A DNA stretch of 64,000 nucleotides, from NCBI RefSeq assembly GCF_902859945.1, contig NZ_CADIKL010000024.1:51261-115260 (forward strand), read 5' to 3'. Positions 1 through 9,197 of the stretch are shown piece by piece. The notes below the pieces were generated by a model, which saw only the letters and a list, made by a program, of their open reading frames with translations, searched no databases and was not told the DNA's origin. Position 1 is the first letter of the stretch. The number at the start of each line of letters is the position of its first letter. Source of the stretch: Paraburkholderia caffeinitolerans. Lineage in GTDB: Bacteria > Pseudomonadota > Gammaproteobacteria > Burkholderiales > Burkholderiaceae. A program made the translations under genes and the position numbers.

Positions 1-315
1 GAGATCGAAGGGCTTGATGAGGTAGTCGTCGGCGCCGGCATCGAGACCTTTCACGCGGTCGGCGATGGCGTCGCGCGCGGTGAGGATCAGCACCGGCAGC
101 GCCACGCCGCGCGCGCGCAAGGTGCGCAGCACGTCGAGGCCGTCGCGCTTGGGCAGCCCGAGATCGAGCAGGATCAGATCGTAGGAGTCGGCGCTCGCGA
201 CCGAGAGCGCGGCCTCGCCGTCCTCGACCCAGTCGACCGCGAAGCCCTCGCCGCGCAGCGCCTTGCGCACGCCCTCGGCGATCATGCGGTCATCTTCGAC
301 TAGCAGTATGCGCAT
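1..315 (-). CDS. Response regulator receiver domain, OmpR/PhoB type (partial)
   Basis: The reverse strand encodes 105 codons from an ATG at 315 and runs off the left edge, so only the N-terminal receiver domain is present. It has the acidic pair E7-D8-D9, the phosphoacceptor D51 in LLDLGLP, T/A at the beta-4 end (LILTARDA) and the conserved K101 in LIKPF. This pattern is typical of OmpR/PhoB-class response regulators of the QseB/TctD/PmrA kind; the DNA-binding half and any partner kinase lie outside the window. It is divergent from the penicillin-binding protein gene, with about 250 bp between the two starts that must hold both promoters. The specific system cannot be named from the receiver alone. 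Confidence 0.9.
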   Translation of the reverse strand, partial: MRILLVEDDRMIAEGVRKALRGEGFAVDWVEDGEAALSVASADSYDLILLDLGLPKRDGLDVLRTLRARGVALPVLILTARDAIADRVKGLDAGADDYLIKPFDL

Positions 316-567
316 CGTAATGAATTGGCAAGGCGGCGCACGCGGCGCCGCACTTGAAGCTCGAAATGAATGAGATGAGTGCATTCTAGCGCCTCGCCCC
401 GCGCGAACGACGCAAGCGCACACGTGTACCCTGCCCTGCGCCCGAGCGACCTTTTCCGACATTTCTCGCCGCCAATGCGCGCACGCCACGCGAGGTCTTT
501 ACAATGGGCGCTTTTGCGGCGCGCGGCGCCGCGATGCGAACGCCCCCTTTCTCGTCCCACGTTCTTC

Positions 568-2271
568 ATGCCGCCCGTTTCGCTGTCCCGTCTACGTACC
601 CTGTTCTGCCCGAACACTCCAAGTCTGCTTGCACGTCGATTTGCTCGCCCGCTTGCACGTCCTCTGGCGCTCGCCCTTGCCTGCGCCGCGCTCGCCACGT
701 CCCTTGCCGGCACGCCGGCCCAGGCACAAGGCCAGAGTGAACCACTGCCCGCCGGCGCACGCGTGCCGACGGTCAACGTCAGCACCGTCCTGCCGCCCAG
801 TGTGATGGCGGGGCTCGAGCGCGCACACGTGCCCCTTTCTTCGGTGAGCGTGGTAATCGAGAAAGTGGGCGACCGCCAGCCGAGCGTCGCCGTCAACGCG
901 GGGCAGCCGATGATGCCCGCCTCGACGATGAAGCTCGTCACCACGTGGAGCGGTCTCTCGATGCTCGGGCCCGACTACCGCTGGAAGACCAGCGCCTACA
1001 CCGACGGCGACGTGGACGCGAGCGGCACGCTGCACGGCAACCTCTATATCAAGGGCACGGGCGACCCGAAGCTCGTCCCCGAGGAACTGATCGACCTCGT
1101 GCAGAAGATTCGCGCGACCGGCATCGTACGCATCGAAGGCGCGCTCGTGCTCGACAAGAGCGAGTTCGACGTGTCCACACGCGACCTGCCCTCGTTCGAC
1201 GGCGACGACAGCGCGCCGTACAACGTCGGCCCCGATCCGCTGATGTACGCGTTCAAGGCGGTCTCGTTCACGTTCGCACCGTCGCCCGATGGCGTGTCGG
1301 TCAACGTGGTGCCGCCCGTCGCGCAATGGCAGATCGACAACCAGATCCGCGAGCGCGGCGGCAAATGCGGCGGCCTGCTGCCGACCCCGCAAGTCACGCC
1401 GGGCGCGAACGGCGTGGTCACGGCGAGCTTCGAGGGCAACTACGCGACGCACTGCGGCGAACGCACGCTCAACATGGCTGCGCCCGTCGATCACAGCACC
1501 TTCTTCGCCGACGGTTTTCTCGCGCTCTGGCAACAGGCCGGCGGCAGCTTTGCTGGAACGACGCGCGAAGGCGTCGTGCCGCCACGCTCGCGTCCGATCG
1601 CCGTGCATCAAAGCCCGCCGCTCTCGGACGTCGTGCACGACATCAACAAGTTCAGCAACAACGTGATGGCGCGCAACCTGTTCCTCACGCTCGGCGCGGT
1701 CGCCGGCAAGCCGCCCGCGACCACGGCGAAGGCCTCCGCCGCCGTCACCGCGTTCCTGCGCAAGAGCGGCCTCAACATGCCCGAACTCGTGCTCGACAAC
1801 GGCTGCGGCCTTTCGCGCGAAGAGCACATCAGCGCGCTGTCGCTCGCGAATCTGCTGCAAGCCGCCAATGCGAGCCCGGTGGCGCAGCCGTTCATCGACT
1901 CGCTGCCGATCGCGGGCGTGGACGGCACCATGCGCCATCGCCTGAACAACGCGGGCGTCGACGGCAATGCGCACATCAAGACCGGCACGCTGCGCGACGT
2001 GCGCGCGATCGCGGGTTATGTGGCCGCCCAGAACGGCGAGAGCTGGATCGTCGTGAGCCTCATCAACGATCCGCGCGCCGAAGCCGCGCGCGCCGCGCAC
2101 GATGCGCTGCTCGAATGGGTCTATCAGGGCATGCCTGAGGAAAAGCCCGTGTACGTCGATCCGCATCCGAAGCGTGCGTCGAAGGCGGCTCACTCCAGCA
2201 AGTCCGCCAGCCACGCAACCAAAGCAGAAAAAACCGGCAAGACCGCGAAGCGGGCGCGCGGCGCGCACTGA
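568..2271 (+). CDS. dacB: D-alanyl-D-alanine carboxypeptidase/endopeptidase (PBP4, peptidase S13)
   Basis: A low-molecular-mass class C penicillin-binding protein that trims and cleaves peptidoglycan cross-links in the periplasm. The three active-site motifs are present: S119-T-M-K122, S363-N-N and K471-T-G. A signal peptide with a long basic n-region precedes a probable AQA cleavage site near residue 53. I start at the ATG at 568 (567 residues) because it gives a sensible signal peptide; the frame stays open upstream to 379, but that extension has no features of a secreted protein. The C-terminal 35 residues are a Lys/Ala/Ser-rich low-complexity tail, probably disordered, that is not part of the S13 fold. 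Single gene, divergent from the response regulator. Confidence 0.93.
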   Translation: MPPVSLSRLRTLFCPNTPSLLARRFARPLARPLALALACAALATSLAGTPAQAQGQSEPLPAGARVPTVNVSTVLPPSVMAGLERAHVPLSSVSVVIEKVGDRQPSVAVNAGQPMMPASTMKLVTTWSGLSMLGPDYRWKTSAYTDGDVDASGTLHGNLYIKGTGDPKLVPEELIDLVQKIRATGIVRIEGALVLDKSEFDVSTRDLPSFDGDDSAPYNVGPDPLMYAFKAVSFTFAPSPDGVSVNVVPPVAQWQIDNQIRERGGKCGGLLPTPQVTPGANGVVTASFEGNYATHCGERTLNMAAPVDHSTFFADGFLALWQQAGGSFAGTTREGVVPPRSRPIAVHQSPPLSDVVHDINKFSNNVMARNLFLTLGAVAGKPPATTAKASAAVTAFLRKSGLNMPELVLDNGCGLSREEHISALSLANLLQAANASPVAQPFIDSLPIAGVDGTMRHRLNNAGVDGNAHIKTGTLRDVRAIAGYVAAQNGESWIVVSLINDPRAEAARAAHDALLEWVYQGMPEEKPVYVDPHPKRASKAAHSSKSASHATKAEKTGKTAKRARGAH

Positions 2272-2546
2272 TCGCCTGGGCGCGCCGGCCCGTCCTGGCG
2301 CGCCCGCTTGCTGAACAAACTCGATGCGCTAATTCGACCTGCGCATCGCCCCTTCTTGCTCCCCCATACCCGCCCCCATACCCTCCCCCACCGGGCGCTC
2401 CGCTCGAAGTTTTCCTCTAGCAAAGCCCCGAGCGCCGCACGCGTCGGGCGTGTACCCTGACGGGCAAAGTCGGTTGGCGCGTCGGAATATGCCGCTCGAC
2501 ACAACACAACAACGCCGCGCTGACTCGCCAGCGCCGCTCAAGGGAC

Positions 2547-2553
2547 AAGGAGG
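2547..2553 (+). promoter_or_regulatory. Ribosome binding site fixing a GTG start
   Basis: AAGGAGG, a full match to the anti-Shine-Dalgarno sequence, lies 9 nt before the GTG at 2563 and decides the start of the fatty acid hydroxylase gene. Confidence 0.8.
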
Positions 2554-2562
2554 ACGGGATTC

Positions 2563-3498
2563 GTGCAGTTCGACGTTGACTGGCTGCTGCTCGCCCTCGC
2601 GCCTGTTTTTCTCGCCTGCATCGGCTGGGAGGCCTGGCACCTCGCCCGCACGCGCCCCGGCGCTACGCTCTATAGCTGGCCCGACACACTCTGCAACGCC
2701 GCGCTCGCGCTCATGCACCAAGGTGCCGACAAGCTCGCCTGGCTCGTCGCCATTCCCGTCTACGCGTACGTCTACCGGCATTGGCGCCTCGTCTCGTGGC
2801 AGCCGGGCATCGGTGCGTGGCTCGCGCTGTTCGTCGCGCAGGATCTGCTCTATTACGTGTTCCACCGCGCGAGCCATCGCGTGCGGTGGCTATGGGCCGC
2901 GCACGTCGTCCACCACTCGTCGGAGCGGCTCAACTTCTCCACCGCGTTTCGCCAGAGCCTCATGTACCCCGTCGCGGGCATGTGGGTCTTCTGGATTCCG
3001 CTCGCCGTGCTCGGCTTTCCGCCGATGCAGATCGTCGGCATCGTGCTCGTCAATCTCGCGTTCCAGTTCTTCGTGCATACACAAACCGTCGGCAAACTCG
3101 GCTGGCTCGAGTACATGTTCAACACGCCGTCGATGCATCGCGTTCATCACGCGCGCAATGCGCAGTACATCGATCGCAATTACGCAGGCGTGCTTGCGAT
3201 CTGGGATCGCCTGTTCGGCAGCTACGTCGAGGAAGACGCGCACGAGCCGCCCGTCTACGGCATCGTCAAGCCGCTCGACACCTACAACCCGCTTAAGGCG
3301 AGCTTTCACGAATGGCTGGCGATGGCGCGCGACTGCTCGCGCATGCCCGACTGGCGCTCGCGTCTGGCCGCGCTGTTCGCCCCGCCCGACTGGTGCGCGC
3401 GCCGGGACGCCGCGCACGCGGAAACAGGTTTGGCTGCGATACGCACATACGTGTCGGAAAACAACACCGAGGGTGACATCGGATCGCGCAAAACCTGA
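2563..3498 (+). CDS. Sterol desaturase / fatty acid hydroxylase family protein
   Basis: An integral membrane di-iron oxygenase of the fatty acid hydroxylase superfamily, 311 residues. Histidine clusters that bind the two irons are clear: H101-R-A-S-H105, H114-V-V-H-H118 and H192-R-V-H-H196. At least four hydrophobic segments surround them (about 6-24, 44-68, 84-98, 134-170). The start is GTG behind a strong ribosome binding site. Family members hydroxylate or desaturate lipids (sterols, fatty acids, ornithine lipids, alkylglycerols); the substrate here cannot be told. It is followed after 72 nt by the SGNH lipoprotein gene on the same strand, which may be co-transcribed. Confidence 0.85.
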   Translation: MQFDVDWLLLALAPVFLACIGWEAWHLARTRPGATLYSWPDTLCNAALALMHQGADKLAWLVAIPVYAYVYRHWRLVSWQPGIGAWLALFVAQDLLYYVFHRASHRVRWLWAAHVVHHSSERLNFSTAFRQSLMYPVAGMWVFWIPLAVLGFPPMQIVGIVLVNLAFQFFVHTQTVGKLGWLEYMFNTPSMHRVHHARNAQYIDRNYAGVLAIWDRLFGSYVEEDAHEPPVYGIVKPLDTYNPLKASFHEWLAMARDCSRMPDWRSRLAALFAPPDWCARRDAAHAETGLAAIRTYVSENNTEGDIGSRKT

Positions 3499-3570
3499 CA
3501 CATTGCGTAGTCTGATGATTAAAAGCTGGCAGCAGGAAATGGCAACACATGCCACAACAGAGGAGATGAA

Positions 3571-4962
3571 GTGAATATGAAGCAACAAGGACCGAAACAC
3601 CGTACGCTCGTGCGCGCCACCCAGATCGCTGTCGCGAGCGCGGCTTTCGCGCTCCTCGCCGCGTGCGGCGGCGGTGGCGGCAGCAGCAGCAACACGAGCA
3701 CGCCGCCGCCGTCGGGCGTGAGCCTGCAGGTCGTGGCCTTCGGCACGAGCCTCACCGACGCCGGCACGTACTCGCCGCAAATCCTGCCGGGCTTCGGCGG
3801 CGGCCAGTTCACGACCAACCCGGGCGAAGTCTGGGCGCAGAAGGTGTCCGAGTATTTCGGCAATCCGCTGACGCCGGCCTTCGAAGGCGGCTTCGGCCTG
3901 CCGCTGACGGCCTCGGGCGGCCTCGACTACGCACAGGGCGGCGCAATGGTCTCCACCGGCGGCGTGGCCAATACCAGCGCCCCGATCGCCACCGCGAGCC
4001 AGCAGCCCTTGACCTGGCAGGTCGGCCAGTACCTGGCGCAGCACGGCAGCTTCAACGCGAACCAGCTCGTGCTCGTCGAAGGCGGCTCGAACGAAATCCT
4101 GGCGCTGCTCGACAACGGCGGCGCCGGGCTCACGGCGTTCGGCAAGGCCCTTGCTGCCACGCCGTTCTCGACGCTCGTTACCGATCCCGCGACGCAGGCG
4201 AAAACGGTCCAGTCGCTGGTCGCGCAAGGCTTCACGCAGGCTCAGGCCGAAGCGCTGGTGCCGGCCGCCATCGCGCTGCAGATCATCACGACGGATCCGA
4301 ACGCCGCCACCGACTTCGCATCGGTTCTGCCGATCGTCACGGCGGCCACGACGCTGGCCACCATCGTCAACACGCAGATCGCGGGCACGCCCAAGGTCGC
4401 GGTCATGACGGTGCCCGACATCGGCAAGACGCCGGCCGCGGTAATGGCCGATCAGGCCGTCGGCGCGACGCCGGGCTCGGCGAACGCGCCCGACCAGGCG
4501 CTCTCGCTCATTTCCGCCGTCTACAACCTCACTCTGCTGAAGGGGCTCCAGCCCTCGATTGCGTCCAAGAAGGTCTTGCCGGTCGACACGTTCTCGTGGC
4601 TCGATCAGTCGATCCAGAACGCGGCGAGTCTCGGCTTCACCGTGACGAACACGGGGACCGGCTGCGACATCACGAAGATGGCGGCCAGCGCCACGAACTA
4701 TGCACTGGCCCATCCGCAGGCGACGCTCGGTCTGGACCCGGCGACGACGCCGCCAGCGGTCCTCAACGCCGCCGCGCAGCAATACGGCCAAGCCTTCGGC
4801 GACTCGCTGTTCTGCTCGCCGCAGACATACACGACCCCCAACGCGCCCACGACCTACATGTTCGCGGATCTCTTTCACCCGACCACCTCGCTGCACGCGC
4901 AGTTCGCCACTTTCGTCGAAAAGCAGCTGGCTGCCGCGGGCGTCGGCAAGGCGCCGCAGTAA
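3571..4962 (+). CDS. SGNH/GDSL-type hydrolase, predicted lipoprotein
   Basis: 463 residues with a lipoprotein signal ending LLAAC (Cys32), followed by a Gly/Ser/Thr/Pro linker. SGNH blocks are recognisable: block I G58-T-S60-LTDAG with the nucleophile Ser60, a block III-like G171-G-S-N174-E, and block V D433-L-F-H436 near the C-terminus. This fits a surface or periplasmic esterase/lipase of the GDSL family. The usual GDS of block I is GTS here. The start may be GTG 3571 or ATG 3577; AGGAG at 3561-3565 can serve either. A bidirectional terminator follows. Natural substrate unknown. Confidence 0.82.
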   Translation: MNMKQQGPKHRTLVRATQIAVASAAFALLAACGGGGGSSSNTSTPPPSGVSLQVVAFGTSLTDAGTYSPQILPGFGGGQFTTNPGEVWAQKVSEYFGNPLTPAFEGGFGLPLTASGGLDYAQGGAMVSTGGVANTSAPIATASQQPLTWQVGQYLAQHGSFNANQLVLVEGGSNEILALLDNGGAGLTAFGKALAATPFSTLVTDPATQAKTVQSLVAQGFTQAQAEALVPAAIALQIITTDPNAATDFASVLPIVTAATTLATIVNTQIAGTPKVAVMTVPDIGKTPAAVMADQAVGATPGSANAPDQALSLISAVYNLTLLKGLQPSIASKKVLPVDTFSWLDQSIQNAASLGFTVTNTGTGCDITKMAASATNYALAHPQATLGLDPATTPPAVLNAAAQQYGQAFGDSLFCSPQTYTTPNAPTTYMFADLFHPTTSLHAQFATFVEKQLAAAGVGKAPQ

Positions 4963-4995
4963 CAGACCGTACGCGCCGGATCTCCCGGCGTAAAA

Positions 4996-5034
4996 AAACA
5001 CCCCACGGCCCGCCAGGGTCGTGGGGTGTTTGCA
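4996..5034. terminator. Bidirectional intrinsic terminator
   Basis: A 15-bp stem (4996-5010 with 5017-5031, one G-U pair, 6-nt loop) flanked by A-rich and T-rich ends lies between the convergent SGNH hydrolase and tsaC genes, so it can stop transcription from both sides. Confidence 0.9.
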
Positions 5035-5061
5035 TTTTCATAGAGCGCGGAAGATCGCGCT

Positions 5062-6114
5062 TTAGTCCTGCTGCGCCTCGAATGCCGCAGCCGCGCGCCC
5101 AAGGCGATCGTTCACGGCAATCCACTCGATGGTCTCCGGAAGCTTCTCGATGAGAATGCGCGAGACGTTCGCGCGGTCGAGCGCGCGCAGCAGGCCATAG
5201 AGCTCGCGCGCATAGGCCTGCGGCTCTTCAGGCGCGGCCACGAAATGCACGTTCGCAGCGCTCGCCCACGCCCCGGCGCGCGAACCGCGCGCCACCAGCG
5301 CCACCGTTTCACCCGCGTCGCGCGCAGCGGCGAGCAGCGGCTCCAACGCCTCGAACGGCAGCAGCGCGAGCGGCGTGCGCGGCGCGTAGTGCGCCTTGAG
5401 CGTACCCGACGCGCGCGGCGCCGTGGCGTCCGAGCCATCGGGCAAGCGCGGCGCCTCGCCCAGCACGCGCGCGATGTCGTGCGGGCTCACGTGTCCGGGG
5501 CGCAGCAGCGCCGGGAAGCCGCGCGAGAGGTCGAGAATCGTCGACTCGATGCCGACGTCGCACGCCCCGCCATCGAGCACATGCACGGTCGCGCCGAACT
5601 CGTCGCGCACGTGCTGCGCCGTGGTCGGGCTCACATGGCCGAAGCGGTTTGCCGAAGGCGCCGCGACGCCGCCATGGCCACCGCGCCGCTTCGAAAACGC
5701 GGCCAGCAGTTGCTGCGCCACCGGATGCGACGGGCAACGCAGCCCCACCGAATCCTGGCCGCCGCTCACCGCATCGGGAATGCGCGGATGACGCTTGACG
5801 ATCAGCGTGAGCGGGCCGGGCCAAAACACATCGACGAGCTTCTGCGCGGCCTCGGGCCACTCGGCGGCCCAGTATTGCGGATCGCCGCCCGGCGGCAGAT
5901 GCACGATCACCGGATGATTCGCGGGCCGGCCCTTCGCGGCGTAGATGCGCGCGACGGCTTCGGGGCTCGCCGCGTCGCCGCCGAGCCCGTAGACCGTCTC
6001 GGTGGGAAACGCGACCAGCTCGCCCGCGTCGAGCAATGCGGCGGCGGCTTCGATCTCGGCTGCGGTTACTGCGGTTACCGCAGTTACGTTAGGGCCTGGC
6101 TGCTGATCAGACAT
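5062..6114 (-). CDS. tsaC: L-threonylcarbamoyladenylate synthase (YrdC/Sua5 family)
   Basis: Makes threonylcarbamoyl-AMP from threonine, bicarbonate and ATP for the t6A37 modification of ANN-decoding tRNAs. 350 residues, with the YrdC domain in the N-terminal two thirds (AFPTETVYGLG near residue 36, then AKGRP and the SANRFGHVSPT stretch) and a C-terminal Sua5-type extension, so it is the long form. I start at the ATG at 6114, 13 nt after the purK stop; longer reading would overlap purK. It is the last gene of the purK-tsaC pair, an arrangement common in Burkholderiaceae. Confidence 0.93.
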   Translation of the reverse strand: MSDQQPGPNVTAVTAVTAAEIEAAAALLDAGELVAFPTETVYGLGGDAASPEAVARIYAAKGRPANHPVIVHLPPGGDPQYWAAEWPEAAQKLVDVFWPGPLTLIVKRHPRIPDAVSGGQDSVGLRCPSHPVAQQLLAAFSKRRGGHGGVAAPSANRFGHVSPTTAQHVRDEFGATVHVLDGGACDVGIESTILDLSRGFPALLRPGHVSPHDIARVLGEAPRLPDGSDATAPRASGTLKAHYAPRTPLALLPFEALEPLLAAARDAGETVALVARGSRAGAWASAANVHFVAAPEEPQAYARELYGLLRALDRANVSRILIEKLPETIEWIAVNDRLGRAAAAFEAQQD

Positions 6115-6127
6115 GATGCGGCCCGGC

Positions 6128-7345
6128 TCAGCGCGTGGCGATGTGCAACAGACGCGCACAATCGCGCGCGGCTGAGCGCGCCTCGTCGAGCGTCGGTGCG
6201 GTGAAGTTCACGTGGCCCATCTTGCGGCCCGGACGCGCCTCTTCCTTGCCGTACAGATGCAGTCGCGCCGAGGGCATCGCCGCGACCTGGTCCCACGGCG
6301 GCGTGACGGGCGCAGCGCCCTTCTGCGCCTTGGTCTCGCCGGCGCCCACGGCAAACCACACGTCGCCGAGAATGTTGAGCATCACGGCCGGCGAGTGCTG
6401 GCGCGTGTCGCCGAGCGGCATGCCGGTCATCGCGCGCACCTGCTGCTCGAACTGGCTCGTGGCGCACGCATCGACCGTGTAGTGGCCGGAGTTGTGCGGG
6501 CGCGGCGCCATTTCGTTGGCGACGAGCGAGCCGTCTTCGAGGATGAAGAATTCCACGCACAGCACGCCCACATAGCCGAGCTTCGCCGCGATCTGGATCG
6601 CAGCCTGCTGCGCCTGCTGCACGAGCGCGGCGCTCGCGTCGGGCGCGGGCACGATGGTGTGCGAGAGCACGCCGTCACGATGCACGTTTTGCGCGAGCGG
6701 GTACACCACGCTCACGCCGCTCACCCCGCGCGCGATCAACGCGCTCACCTCGAACTTCAGCGGCAGGCGCTTTTCCAGCACGCACGGCACGCCGCCGAGC
6801 GAGGCATAGGCCTCGCGCACTTCTTCGGCGTTGGTCACGCGAATCTGGCCTTTGCCGTCGTAGCCCATGCGTGCGGTCTTGAGGATGCCCGGCAGCACGG
6901 CGGCGAGCGCTTCGTCGCCGATGGCGTCCAGCGCCTCGCGCGACTCGATCACCACGTGCGGCGCGACCGGCACGCCCGCCGCCGCGATAAAGCGCTTCTC
7001 GGCGATGCGGTCTTGTGCGACGGCCACGCAGCGGCCGGCGGGACTCACGAAGGTCGACTTCGCGAGCGCGTCGAGGCTCGCCGCGGGTACGTTCTCGAAT
7101 TCGGTCGAGACGGCCGCGCACAGGCGCGCGAGTTCGGTGAGCGCGGCCGGGTCGTCGTAGGGCGCGCGGATATGGCGGTCGGCCACGGCGCCGGCGGGGC
7201 TCGTCGCATCGGGATCGAGCACCGCGACGCGATAGCCCATGGCCTGGGCGGCAAAGCAGAACATGCGGCCGAGCTGGCCGCCACCCACCATGCCCAGCCA
7301 TGCGCCGGGCAGGATCGGTGAAACCGGAGAGTTGTCAGGAGTCAT
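6128..7345 (-). CDS. purK: N5-carboxyaminoimidazole ribonucleotide synthase
   Basis: ATP-grasp enzyme that carboxylates AIR to N5-CAIR in de novo purine synthesis. 405 residues from the ATG at 7345. The N-terminal GMVGGGQLGRMF nucleotide-fold motif, the GYDGKGQ loop and the C-terminal ATP-grasp metal site (EFFxxxDGSLVANEMAPRPHNSGH) are all present. It lies downstream of purE and purC in the same direction, forming a purC-purE-purK-tsaC transcription unit with gaps of 30 to 185 nt. Confidence 0.97.
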   Translation of the reverse strand: MTPDNSPVSPILPGAWLGMVGGGQLGRMFCFAAQAMGYRVAVLDPDATSPAGAVADRHIRAPYDDPAALTELARLCAAVSTEFENVPAASLDALAKSTFVSPAGRCVAVAQDRIAEKRFIAAAGVPVAPHVVIESREALDAIGDEALAAVLPGILKTARMGYDGKGQIRVTNAEEVREAYASLGGVPCVLEKRLPLKFEVSALIARGVSGVSVVYPLAQNVHRDGVLSHTIVPAPDASAALVQQAQQAAIQIAAKLGYVGVLCVEFFILEDGSLVANEMAPRPHNSGHYTVDACATSQFEQQVRAMTGMPLGDTRQHSPAVMLNILGDVWFAVGAGETKAQKGAAPVTPPWDQVAAMPSARLHLYGKEEARPGRKMGHVNFTAPTLDEARSAARDCARLLHIATR

Positions 7346-7530
7346 CTTCGTGGTCGGTCGCGGCTGGCCGCGGCGCGCGGGGAAGGCGCGCGGGCCAGAC
7401 CGAGGTTTAACGTCGCAACGCAAAGAGGCGGGAGCGCTGCCCCGCCTCTTCGCATCTCGACGATGTCACTTGCCTGCTTCGCAGCGAGCAGGTGCTGCAT
7501 CAAAGCGCCGTAATCAAAACGGCGCCGCGT

Positions 7531-8049
<519 letters not shown>

Positions 8050-8079
8050 TGTGCTTCCTTCTTCCCTCTTTGCGCTGCT

Positions 8080-8970
8080 TTACGCGAGCTTCTGGCCCGT
8101 GAGGCGTTCGAGCGCCTCCTGATACTTCGCCGACGTCTTCGCCAGCACGTCGTCGGGCAGCTTCGGCGCCGGCGGCTCTTTCTTCCAGTCCTGGGTTTCG
8201 AGCCAGTCGCGCACGAACTGCTTGTCGAACGACGGCGGATTCGAGCCCACCTGGTACTGGTCGGCAGGCCAGAAACGCGACGAATCGGCGGTCAGCGCCT
8301 CGTCCATCAGATAGAGCTGGCCGTGGTTGTCCAGACCGAACTCGAACTTGGTGTCGGCGATGATGATGCCGCGCGTGGCCGCGTAATCGGCGGCTTCCTT
8401 GTACAGCTTGATCGAAATCTCTTTGATGGTGCGCGAGAGCTCGGTGCCGATGCGGCGCTCCATCTCTTCGTAGGTGATGTTTTCGTCGTGGTGGCCCATT
8501 TCAGCCTTGGCTGCCGGCGTGAAGATCGGCTCGGGCAGCTTCTGCGCGTTCTGCAGGCCCGGCGGCAGTTCCACGCCGCACACGGCGCCGGTTGCCTGAT
8601 AGTCCTTCCAGCCGCTGCCGGCCAGATAGCCGCGCACCACGGCTTCCACGAGGATCGGCTCGAGGCGCTTGACCACCACGGCGCGGCCCTTGACCTGATC
8701 GACTTCGTCGGCGGCCACGACCGTCTCGGGCGCGACGCCCGTGAGGTGGTTCGGCACGACGTGCTTGAGCTTCTCGAACCAGAAGTCGGCCATCTGGTTG
8801 AGCACCTCGCCCTTGCGCGGAATCGGCTCGCCCATGATGACGTCGAACGCCGAAAGGCGGTCGGTCGTGACGATCAGCAGCTTGTCGTCGCCCACGGCGT
8901 AGTTGTCGCGGACCTTGCCGCGGCCGAGGAGCGGCAGCGAGCGGAGCGTGGATTCGTAGAGGGTAGACAT
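8080..8970 (-). CDS. purC: Phosphoribosylaminoimidazole-succinocarboxamide synthase
   Basis: SAICAR synthase, 296 residues, joins aspartate to CAIR with ATP. Conserved blocks include LLGRGKVRDNYAVGD at the N-terminus (nucleotide-binding), RLSAFDVIMGEPIPRKG, the VRGYLAGSGWK region and IIIADTKFEFGL with its active-site Asp/Lys. First gene of the purC-purE-purK-tsaC run. The length fits the longer proteobacterial form rather than the 237-residue enterobacterial one. Confidence 0.97.
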   Translation of the reverse strand: MSTLYESTLRSLPLLGRGKVRDNYAVGDDKLLIVTTDRLSAFDVIMGEPIPRKGEVLNQMADFWFEKLKHVVPNHLTGVAPETVVAADEVDQVKGRAVVVKRLEPILVEAVVRGYLAGSGWKDYQATGAVCGVELPPGLQNAQKLPEPIFTPAAKAEMGHHDENITYEEMERRIGTELSRTIKEISIKLYKEAADYAATRGIIIADTKFEFGLDNHGQLYLMDEALTADSSRFWPADQYQVGSNPPSFDKQFVRDWLETQDWKKEPPAPKLPDDVLAKTSAKYQEALERLTGQKLA

Positions 8971-9118
8971 CGTCGTGATTCGCTAAAAGGACAATCGAAA
9001 ACGGGCAGATCCGGGCAATATCGCGGCCACGGATCGCGGAATCAGTCCCCGGCGGGGAGCCGGAATCTGAAAGTATTGCGAGGGTAAACCAAAACTAATC
9101 AGAAATCCCGGAAAAGCC

Positions 9119-9155
9119 CATCGCCGTTCCCCCAAAACAGGCGGAAACGGCGATG
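9119..9155 (-). terminator. Intrinsic terminator after the aldolase gene
   Basis: A stem of ten or more pairs (CATCGCCGTT at 9119-9128 with AACGGCGATG at 9146-9155) lies 43 nt past the fba stop. Read on the minus strand it is followed by GGCTTTTCC. The plus strand has a cleaner T5 run, but no gene ends in that direction. Confidence 0.6.
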
Positions 9156-9197
9156 TTTTTACGACTTCAGGATAGCCGCGCCAGCGCGGCGATCCTT

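Noticed and set aside
2890..5001. 703-codon minus-strand open frame across the hydroxylase and SGNH genes
   Set aside because: Spans two real plus-strand genes and their gap, with no recognisable domain.
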